5,908 bases of DNA from Burkholderiales bacterium (GTDB taxonomy: Bacteria > Pseudomonadota > Gammaproteobacteria > Burkholderiales > Casimicrobiaceae): contig JANXNO010000291.1 in assembly GCA_025354075.1 (NCBI GenBank), positions 1 to 5,908 on the forward strand. Direction: 5' to 3'. Positions 1 through 5,292 of this stretch are shown piece by piece. The notes under the pieces were generated by a model, which ran no database searches, was not told the DNA's origin, and saw only the letters and a list, made by a program, of their open reading frames with translations. Numbering within the stretch: the stretch's first letter is position 1; every line of letters begins with the position of its first letter. Position numbers and translations under genes: made by a program.

Positions 1-462
1 CCGATCCGTCGTACTGTTGTCGCCGAGCTGGCCTTCAACGTTGCGCCCCCAGCACTTCACCGCGCCGGCGGTGGTCAGCGCGCAGGTGTGAAACCCGCCC
101 GCGCTGATCGCGGCCACGCCGCTGCCGAGGCCTACGACGTCAACCGGCGTGAACCGTTGCGTCGTGCTGCCGTCGCCGAGCGCGCCGGAGAAGTTGTATC
201 CCCAGCATTTCACCGCGCCGGCGATGGTCAGCACGCAGCTGTGATACCGGCCCGCGCTGGTTTGGCTGACCGGTTCGTTCAGCATGCTGGGTGTTTGTGC
301 CGCGGCGGTGCCGGTCACAGCGGGCAGAGCGAGTAGCGTCAACGCCGCCAGCGCGGCGCGGACGTTGCGCCCGATGCGGGAAGCCAGTTTTTTGCGAGCG
401 TTGCTGCCGATGAAGGGCGCAATAAGTCGCGCTGGCGACGAGCTTGGTTGGCTGTAAATCAT
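1..462 (-). CDS. Secreted RCC1-repeat protein, N-terminal part (runs off the left edge)
   Basis: The frame is open from an ATG at 462 to the window edge, giving 154 codons with no stop. Residues 1-55 look like a Sec signal peptide with a long basic N-region (RKK and several Arg), a hydrophobic core ([14 protein letters not shown]) and a TAAA|QTPS cleavage site, the same junction as in the upstream paralog. Two RCC1-type propeller repeats follow, each with the Cys-x9-Cys-Trp-Gly core (C76/C86 and C127/C137) and G-x-LGD turns. Their linkers are the short kind ([16 protein letters not shown]), matching the second propeller of the neighbouring gene. A GGGGA tract four bases before the ATG is a modest ribosome-binding site. 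An in-frame GTG lies at 525, but the signal peptide fits the ATG better. By analogy the missing part should hold more RCC1 blades, and perhaps Ig repeats and an IPTL-CTERM tail. The molecular function is unknown; extracellular binding is an inference. Confidence 0.88.
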   Translation of the reverse strand, partial: MIYSQPSSSPARLIAPFIGSNARKKLASRIGRNVRAALAALTLLALPAVTGTAAAQTPSMLNEPVSQTSAGRYHSCVLTIAGAVKCWGYNFSGALGDGSTTQRFTPVDVVGLGSGVAAISAGGFHTCALTTAGAVKCWGRNVEGQLGDNSTTDR

Positions 463-494
463 GTTGTCCCCGGAATCGCTAGGGTCAACACCAT
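459..494 (-). promoter_or_regulatory. Possible leader peptide ORF overlapping the left gene's start
   Basis: A 12-codon minus-strand frame ([11 protein letters not shown] then stop) starts at 494, with AAGG four bases before its ATG. Its TGA overlaps the next gene's ATG in an ATGA arrangement. Such overlaps can couple translation, but a frame this short can easily arise by chance. Confidence 0.2.
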
Positions 495-646
495 GTCGCC
501 TTTTGCTTTTGGCGCGATACTGCACGGATTAGTCTGACAACGCAACACCGATAGGTGATTTCACCAGGCCGTGGAAGAAATTGCATCGGTTAGGCACAAA
601 AGGGCGATACTTTCGGCATCAGCATTGATGTCAAAACCCCGTTGAT
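463..646. other. Leader region before the left partial gene
   Basis: This 184-bp stretch has no counterpart in the other gap and holds no convincing gene. It contains two copies of GCGATACT (514-521 and 604-611), the overlapping small inverted repeats CACC-GATA-GGTG-ATTT-CACC (546-565), a CGCC/GGCG dyad around an A/T-rich loop near 497-514, and a 12-codon open frame ending at the gene's start. The left gene's promoter and leader most likely lie here. Confidence 0.45.
604..634 (-). promoter_or_regulatory. Weak sigma-70-like promoter candidate for the left partial gene
   Basis: On the minus strand a perfect TTGACA (629-634) directly follows the terminator-like hairpin, and TATCGC (604-609) follows after 19 bases. 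The -35 box is ideal, but the -10 box matches only three of six consensus positions and the spacing is long. It is the best promoter candidate I found by eye, and it remains tentative. Confidence 0.2.
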
Positions 647-655
647 ATTGGGGTT
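635..655 (-). terminator. Candidate intrinsic terminator of the central gene
   Basis: On the minus strand, AACCCC, a nine-base loop and GGGGTT form a perfect six-pair stem, and the sequence continues as TTGAC, so the 3' arm and tail together give TTTT. It lies about 113 bases after the TAA stop. The stem is GC-rich but the U tract is short, so termination may be partial. Confidence 0.5.
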
Positions 656-767
656 GGTTGTCGTTTTAGGCTAAAGTCAACTTATGGCGTTTAAGGCGCT
701 TAGCCCCAGTGTGAACGGGGCTTGGGCGAAAAAGTCAATCGGTGTCTTGACGCAGTGGAAGATCAGA
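647..767. repeat. Intergenic element, left copy (3' flank of the central gene)
   Basis: This sequence aligns with 5172-5292 over its whole length with only small gaps. Shared landmarks are ATTGGGGT, GTCGTTTTA, AAAGTCAACTT, TTTAAG/GCGCTTA, a CCCC-N9-GGGG hairpin, TTGGGC, AAAAAGTCAAT and TGGAAG...AGATCA just before the stop codon. AAAGTCAA occurs at 673-680 and 731-738. Because the adjoining coding ends are also homologous, the element was probably duplicated together with the gene, and it is kept as a 3' untranslated segment. Confidence 0.8.
702..722 (-). other. Conserved hairpin in the left intergenic element
   Basis: AGCCCC (702-707) and GGGGCT (717-722) pair perfectly around nine bases. 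The right copy has ACCCC/GGGGT at the equivalent place. There is no U tract after it on the minus strand, so it is unlikely to be a terminator by itself. It may protect the transcript's 3' end or be a remnant of a repeat. Confidence 0.5.
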
Positions 768-3700
768 TTAAACGTTGCGCCGCGCCCGGAGTGCGAACGT
801 TACCAGCAGCAATCCCAGCAGCGCCAACATCCACGCAGACAGCGTCGGCACGATGAGCGCATCAACCGCTTGAATGACGGTGGCCGAGGCCGCTGCGTTG
901 CTCGCGTCACCTGCGTAGTTCGCGGTGATCGCGTGATTGCCCGCGAGCAACGATGATGTGCTGAAGCTCGCTTGACCGTTGGCATTGAGCATTACGGTCG
1001 CGATCAGATTGCCGTTATCGGCGAACGTCACGCTGCCGGTGGGGATCGCGCTGGGTTGTGTGGACGCCTTGAGGTAGCTGCTGTTCACCACACTCGGAAT
1101 CCCCGGCGTAACGACCACATTGAACGTGATCGGCTGTCCTGCTCTGGAAGGATTCGCCGAACTGGTAATCGTCATCGTGCTGCTTGACGCGCCGATGGCA
1201 ATCGTTTGCGTCACTGGCGGTGCTGCGTTGTAGTTGCCGTTGCCGAGTTGATTGGCAGCGAGGATGCAGTTGCCACCGAGGATTGCAGTGACTGTCGCGC
1301 CGCTGACAGTACAAATCGTTGGAGTGGTGCTGGTGAACGTCACTGCATTGCCAGATACGCCGCCGGTGGCGCTAACGCTTCCCGTTCCACCGACGGCGAT
1401 GCTGGGTGCAGCGCCAAACACAATGGCTTGATCAGCCTTGTTCACGACCACCGCTGCACTCACTTGACCGGCCGCGTTGTAGTTGGCGTCTGCCGCTTGA
1501 TTGACTGCCACTACGCAACTGCCTGCACCCGTATAGCTCAGGCTAGCACCGGCAAGCGCGCACGGGCCTGAGGTCAAACTGAACACCAGCGGACTCGTGC
1601 TTGCACCCGGTGTTGCCGCAAGTGTTTGTGCCGCAGCACCAAAGACAACCGGTGTAGTTGGAGCAAATCCAGTGATGGTCTGACTCGCTTTGCCCACGCC
1701 AATCGTTTGCAAGACTTGTGGTGCAGCGTTGTAATTGCCGTTACCGAGTTGATCCGCCGCAATGATGCAATTGCCTGCCGTCAATGCGGTAATCGTGGCA
1801 CCGTTTGTTCCACCGGACGTGCAAACGGCGGTAGTGGTGCTGCTGAACGTCACCACATTCCCCGACAAACCACCCGTCGCGCTGACGGTTCCTGTGCTGC
1901 CTACCACAATGCTCGGCGACGCACCAAACACGATGGCTTGGTTTGCTTTACCGACAACAACAGTCGCGGTCACCGGTGATGCCGCGTTGTAGTTCGCGTC
2001 TGCTGCTTGATTCACGGCAAGCACACAACTGCCCGCTCCGGTGTAGCTCAAGCTCGCACCCGCAAGCACGCATGGCGCTGAAGTCAAGCTGAACAACAGT
2101 GGACTGCTGCTGGCACCCGGCGTCGCGGTCAGCGTTTGTGCCGCTGCGCCGAACACCACTGGGGACACCGGCGTGAAGTTCGTAATCGTTTGCGTGTTGG
2201 CGTTGACGACCTGCGTCAACGCCGCAGACGGCGAGGCGAAGTTGTTCGCATCGCCGCTGTACGCGGCTGTAATGCTGTGGCTGCCGATGCTCAGCGCGGA
2301 TGTTGTGAGGCTCGCGCTGGCGCTGCCGTTCAGTGCTACGGTGCCGAGTGGCGTTGCGCCGTCAGAGAACGAGACCGTGCCCGTGGGCAAGGGGCTGGTG
2401 CTGCCGGTGACCTGTGCGGTCAGCGTGACGCTTGCGCCGAAGTTGGTCGGATTGAGCGAACTCGTGACGCTCGTGCTACTCGCTACTTGCGTAATCTGAA
2501 TCTGGATCAGGCGCAACTGCTGCGGCGCGGGCGCGACGCTGCCACCGGCGGGTAACGGTGCCAAACCTGGTTGACTGGCGCGTACGCCACACAGCCCGCC
2601 GTCCGGTCCGGTTACCGTCACCGAGTTGCCGCTTACGGTGCAAGTCGTCGGTGTCCAGGTGTCAAACGTGACCACGGGCAACCCGCTGCTGGCGGTCGCG
2701 GACAACGTGATGTTCGCGCCGCTGGATGCGGTCGTTGGCGCTGAGAAGCTCATTGACTGACCGCTGCGGATCGTGACGGGCGTCAATCGCTGGGTGACGT
2801 CGCCGTCGCCGAGCTGTCCGGCGTCGTTGAGCCCCCAACATTTCAATTCGCCTGCGGTGGTCAGTGCGCAGCCGTAGTAATAGCCGACGCTGATCGCGGC
2901 CACACCGCTTGCGAGGCCGGACACGTCAACTGCGGACAAAATGGTGGTGGTGTTGCCGTTGCCAAGTTGGCCGTAGTCGCTCCATCCCCAGCACTTCATG
3001 CCGCCGACGTTGGTGCGTACACAGGTGTAGCCACGGTTGGCACGGATCGAGGTGACTGAGCCGCCAATGCCGATGACGTCTACCGCTGTGGTGCTATTGG
3101 TTGCGGTGCCACTGGTGCCGTTGCCGAGTTCGCCCTCAGCGTTGAAGCCCCAGCATTTCACCGATCCGGCGGCGATCGCCGCGCAGGTGTGATAGTAGCC
3201 AGCGGCGATTGCGTTTGAGGTGGCGGCACCGAGGCTACTCACCAGCACCGGCACCGAGCTGTTGCTGAAATTGCCTGTGCCGAGCTGGCCATAGGCGTTG
3301 TATCCCCAGCATTTCACCTCGCCAGTGACGGAGCGCGCGCAACTATGCAGCGCGCCCACGCTGATCTCAACGACGTTGCTGAGGCCGGTCACGTCGACCG
3401 GCACTAAGCTGTTTACGATGGTTCCGTTACCGAGCTGGCCCACGTTGTTGAGCCCCCAACACTTCACACCGCCGGACGCAGTCACCGCGCAGGCGTGATC
3501 GATGCCCGCGCTAATCGCAGTGATGCCGCTCAAGCCGGTCACGTCGACAGGTGTCGCGCGGTTTATCGTGTCACCAACACCGAGTTGGCCAGAGAAGTTA
3601 AATCCCCAGCATTTCACCCCGCCGACAGCCGTCAGCGCGCACGTGAATTCGCCTTTCGTGCTGATCCCGACGACGCCGCTGCTGAGCCCGTTGACGGCGA

Positions 3701-5150
3701 CCGGCGACAAGCGTCCCGTGCCGGTGCCGTCACCGAGCTGCAATCGGTTGTTGCGTCCCCAGCACTGCACTCCGCCCGTGCGGGTAAGGGCACAGCTGTG
3801 TGTGACGCCCGTCGCAATGGCCGTTGCAGTGTTGGCGAGCACGGCCACAGGTTGAGGCGTGGGTGTGGGGTCAATTCCGGTGCTGGGGTTGCCGGGATTG
3901 CCAAGCTGGCCGCGGTTGTTCAGTCCCCAGCATTTCATCTCGCCGACGCGGGTCAATGCGCAGGCGTGACCCGAGGAGCCACCCGCCGCAATCGCGACCA
4001 CGTCGCTGATGCCACTCACGGTCTGCGGGGTCGGGTTGGGGTTATTGGTGCCGAGGTTGTCGCTATTGCCGAGTGCGCCGAAGATGTTGGAGCCCCAGCA
4101 CTGCAATGCGCTGCCGCTGGTCACGGCGCAGGTGCGTTGGGCTTGCGCGCTGATCGCGGCAACGCCACTGCCGAGGCCGGTGACCGGCATCGGGTTAGGG
4201 TTGGCGTCAGAGGTGCCGACGTTGCTCACGTTGCCGAGCTCGCCGGAGTAATTCCATCCCCAGCAATAGGCTGCACCGCTGCTGGTCACGGCACAGGTGT
4301 GGTCTGAACCCGCCGTCACTGCGAGTATCCCGCTGAGGCCACTGATGGTCTGTGGCGTCGGATTCCCCGCACCGCTGCCGTTGTTGCTGCTGTTACCCAG
4401 CTGACCGTGGTAGTTCCTCCCCCAGCACTGCAACGCCCCTGTTTTGGTCAGCGCGCAGGCGTGGTTGCCCCCCGTCGACATGGCAACTACCCCGGCCAGT
4501 CCACTGATAGTTTGCGGGGTGGGGTTAGGATTTTCGGTGCTGAGGTTGCTACCGTTGCCGAGCTGGCCGGAGCCGTTAAGGCCCCAGCACTGCACCGTGC
4601 CGCTGCTGGTTAGCGCGCAGGTGTAGAACTCGCCCGCCGCAATCGCCACCACGCCGCTGAGTCCGCTAACGGCCAGCGGAGTGGGGTTAGCGTTTTCGGT
4701 GCCGCTGTTGCTGGCGTTGCCGAGCTGACCGTAGTTGTTGTGCCCCCAGCACAGCACCGCACCCGCGCTGGTCAAGGCGCAGGCGTGATACACACCAGCA
4801 GCAAGCGACACCACGCCGCTCAAGCCGCTGACGAGCTGCGGGGTGGGTTGGGAGACATTGGTGCCGTTGTTATTGCTGTTGCCGAGCTGGCCGTAGCGGT
4901 TGTGGCCCCAGCAACGCACCGTGCCGGCGCTGGTGAGTGCACAACTGTGAAATCCCCCGAGCACTGCCTGGGTCACGGTTTCGCCGAACAGGCTCGGCGT
5001 CTGCGCTTCCGCAGTCGTGACGCCCGCCAGCATGGGAGTGAGAAGCAGGGCGATCACGACGGCGATTCGTTGCGCGATGGCTTTGCTGCGGCGAGCCTTG
5101 AAATTTGTGGAGTCAAGGCGGAGAAGGCAACACTTTTTTTGGATCATCAT
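768..5150 (-). CDS. Giant secreted protein: signal peptide, 14 RCC1 repeats, Ig-like repeats, IPTL-CTERM tail
   Basis: This is a complete 1460-residue protein. Residues 1-49 form a signal peptide with an unusually long basic N-region, a hydrophobic core (IAVVIALLLTPMLAG) and TAEA|QTPS cleavage. Residues 60-796 carry 14 RCC1-type repeats, each with C-x9-CWG-x-N-x-x-G-x-LG, from C70/C80 to C761/C771. Residues 797-885 form a first Ig-like unit. Residues 888-985 and 1320-1430 resemble group-3 bacterial Ig domains (PTGTVSFSDG, YSGDA). Residues 986-1319 hold two tandem copies of a two-domain cassette marked by ANYNAA and GNYNAA. The tail VPTLSAW, a hydrophobic stretch and RARRNV match an IPTL-CTERM envelope-sorting signal. 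An in-frame TAA at 5157-5159 rules out an earlier start; ATG 5147 is the only close alternative, and I see no clear Shine-Dalgarno sequence. No enzyme motif is visible. RCC1 propellers usually bind proteins, so a surface binding or adhesion role is inferred. It lies between two paralogs on the same strand. Confidence 0.93.
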   Translation of the reverse strand: MMIQKKCCLLRLDSTNFKARRSKAIAQRIAVVIALLLTPMLAGVTTAEAQTPSLFGETVTQAVLGGFHSCALTSAGTVRCWGHNRYGQLGNSNNNGTNVSQPTPQLVSGLSGVVSLAAGVYHACALTSAGAVLCWGHNNYGQLGNASNSGTENANPTPLAVSGLSGVVAIAAGEFYTCALTSSGTVQCWGLNGSGQLGNGSNLSTENPNPTPQTISGLAGVVAMSTGGNHACALTKTGALQCWGRNYHGQLGNSSNNGSGAGNPTPQTISGLSGILAVTAGSDHTCAVTSSGAAYCWGWNYSGELGNVSNVGTSDANPNPMPVTGLGSGVAAISAQAQRTCAVTSGSALQCWGSNIFGALGNSDNLGTNNPNPTPQTVSGISDVVAIAAGGSSGHACALTRVGEMKCWGLNNRGQLGNPGNPSTGIDPTPTPQPVAVLANTATAIATGVTHSCALTRTGGVQCWGRNNRLQLGDGTGTGRLSPVAVNGLSSGVVGISTKGEFTCALTAVGGVKCWGFNFSGQLGVGDTINRATPVDVTGLSGITAISAGIDHACAVTASGGVKCWGLNNVGQLGNGTIVNSLVPVDVTGLSNVVEISVGALHSCARSVTGEVKCWGYNAYGQLGTGNFSNSSVPVLVSSLGAATSNAIAAGYYHTCAAIAAGSVKCWGFNAEGELGNGTSGTATNSTTAVDVIGIGGSVTSIRANRGYTCVRTNVGGMKCWGWSDYGQLGNGNTTTILSAVDVSGLASGVAAISVGYYYGCALTTAGELKCWGLNDAGQLGDGDVTQRLTPVTIRSGQSMSFSAPTTASSGANITLSATASSGLPVVTFDTWTPTTCTVSGNSVTVTGPDGGLCGVRASQPGLAPLPAGGSVAPAPQQLRLIQIQITQVASSTSVTSSLNPTNFGASVTLTAQVTGSTSPLPTGTVSFSDGATPLGTVALNGSASASLTTSALSIGSHSITAAYSGDANNFASPSAALTQVVNANTQTITNFTPVSPVVFGAAAQTLTATPGASSSPLLFSLTSAPCVLAGASLSYTGAGSCVLAVNQAADANYNAASPVTATVVVGKANQAIVFGASPSIVVGSTGTVSATGGLSGNVVTFSSTTTAVCTSGGTNGATITALTAGNCIIAADQLGNGNYNAAPQVLQTIGVGKASQTITGFAPTTPVVFGAAAQTLAATPGASTSPLVFSLTSGPCALAGASLSYTGAGSCVVAVNQAADANYNAAGQVSAAVVVNKADQAIVFGAAPSIAVGGTGSVSATGGVSGNAVTFTSTTPTICTVSGATVTAILGGNCILAANQLGNGNYNAAPPVTQTIAIGASSSTMTITSSANPSRAGQPITFNVVVTPGIPSVVNSSYLKASTQPSAIPTGSVTFADNGNLIATVMLNANGQASFSTSSLLAGNHAITANYAGDASNAAASATVIQAVDALIVPTLSAWMLALLGLLLVTFALRARRNV
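771..851 (-). other. IPTL-CTERM-type sorting signal of the central protein
   Basis: The last 27 residues have the three-part plan of PEP-CTERM-like sorting signals: a VPTLSAW motif preceded by Ile, a hydrophobic helix (MLALLGLLLVTFAL) and a basic end, RARRNV. The usual family form is IPTLSEW; here the Glu is Ala. Such tails are thought to hold the protein in the inner membrane until it is processed and moved to the surface. No sorting enzyme is encoded in this window. Confidence 0.8.
1194..2195 (-). repeat. Two tandem copies of a ~500-bp Ig-like cassette
   Basis: Copy 1 is residues 986-1153 (1692-2195) and copy 2 is residues 1154-1319 (1194-1691). Each copy has an A unit (TPVVFGAAAQTL...SCVVAVNQAADANYNAA) followed by a B unit (QAIVFGA.PSI...GNCIIAADQLGNGNYNAA). 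In a gapless alignment of the two A units I count about 15 differences in 83 residues. Every unit has two Cys (C1027/C1042, C1110/C1128, C1197/C1212, C1280/C1295). The right partial gene ends with a related B unit, so the cassette is shared between paralogs. Confidence 0.85.
2196..2762 (-). repeat. First Ig-like units after the propellers
   Basis: Residues 797-985. The first unit (about 797-885) opens SMSFSAPTTASSGANITLSA and has a Cys pair, C837/C854, in the CTVSG...GLCGVRASQPG pattern, a diverged form of the later CTVSG...GNCILAANQ units. A short QIQITQVASS joint leads to a group-3-type bacterial Ig domain (about 888-985) with LPTGTVSFSDG, IGSHSITAAYSGD and TQVV landmarks. These probably act as stalk or spacer domains. 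Confidence 0.7.
2763..3836 (-). repeat. RCC1 repeats 8-14, short-linker class (second predicted propeller)
   Basis: Residues 439-796 of the central protein. Seven more repeats have CWG cores at C463, C514, C564, C614, C666, C720 and C771, spaced 50-54 residues apart. The linkers are short and read roughly DGTxxxRxTPVDVTGL, without the NPTP insertion of repeats 1-7. The partial left gene uses the same linker type. Seven blades again fit one closed propeller. Confidence 0.85.
3837..4973 (-). repeat. RCC1 repeats 1-7, long-linker class (first predicted propeller)
   Basis: Residues 60-438 of the central protein. Seven repeats have CWG cores starting at C80, C134, C188, C242, C296, C351 and C407, spaced 54-56 residues apart. 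All seven are followed by a long Asn/Ser-rich linker ending in a Pro-rich turn, for example NASNSGTENANPTP, NGSNLSTENPNPTP and NPSTGIDPTPTP. RCC1 folds usually close with seven blades, so this block alone could form one propeller. The blade boundaries are my estimate. Confidence 0.85.
5004..5150 (-). other. Signal peptide of the central protein
   Basis: Residues 1-49 of the central protein. The N-region is about 29 residues long with several Lys/Arg (KARRSK), followed by a hydrophobic core and a TAEA|QTPS junction that fits the small-x-small rule for signal peptidase I. The partial gene on the left has the same layout and the same QTPS after the cut. There is no Tat consensus (RR is followed by SKAIA) and no lipobox Cys at the cut. 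The length of the N-region is unusual for a simple Sec signal. Confidence 0.8.
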
Positions 5151-5171
5151 TTTCGGTTAAGCCACGTTTAC

Positions 5172-5292
5172 ATTGGGGTCAGGGGTCGTTTTATGCCAAA
5201 GTCAACTTGTAGTCATTTAAGCGCTTACCCCTGTGTTAATGGGGTTTGGGCTAAAAAGTCAATGCTCGTTTTTTTGGCTTTGGAAGGTAAGA
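5172..5292. repeat. Intergenic element, right copy (between the right partial and central genes)
   Basis: Second copy of the element at 647-767, with AAAGTCAA at 5198-5205 and 5255-5262 and a CCCC-N9-GGGG hairpin at 5227-5245. It fills nearly the whole 142-bp gap, so the central gene's leader is made mostly of the 3' flank of the gene before it. I see no convincing separate promoter here: minus-strand TTGACT words occur but have no good -10 box at proper spacing. Confidence 0.8.
5227..5245 (-). other. Conserved hairpin in the right intergenic element
   Basis: ACCCC (5227-5231) and GGGGT (5241-5245) form a five-pair stem with a nine-base loop, equivalent to 702-722. Relative to that copy a G-C pair has become A-T with pairing kept, which suggests selection on structure. 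No U run follows on the minus strand. Confidence 0.5.

Noticed and set aside
684..956. A 90-codon plus-strand frame starting in the left intergenic element
   Set aside because: Most of it is antisense to the sorting tail and last Ig domain, and the similar frame at 5233-5589 arises from the same duplication. The duplicated coding sequence on the other strand explains both.
3495..4307. A 270-codon plus-strand open frame
   Set aside because: It lies wholly antisense to RCC1 repeats of the central gene. Its sequence is Ala/Arg/Gly-rich with no domain, and its periodic words mirror the repeat-coding strand.
2763..4973. Regular ~150-165-bp periodicity resembling a repeat array or CRISPR
   Set aside because: The period equals 50-56 codons, and the repeats stay in frame and encode RCC1 blades with conserved C-x9-CWG. 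The repeats are far too long and diverged for CRISPR.
768..5150. Eukaryotic RCC1 or tubulin-suppressor gene
   Set aside because: RCC1 repeats also occur in secreted bacterial proteins. The Sec signal peptide, bacterial Ig-like repeats and IPTL-CTERM tail in one uninterrupted frame point to a bacterium.
5195..5262. TTGACT words on the minus strand as -35 boxes of a promoter for the central gene
   Set aside because: No reasonable -10 hexamer lies 16-18 bases downstream of either copy, and both words belong to the duplicated 3'-flank element, also found after the central gene.
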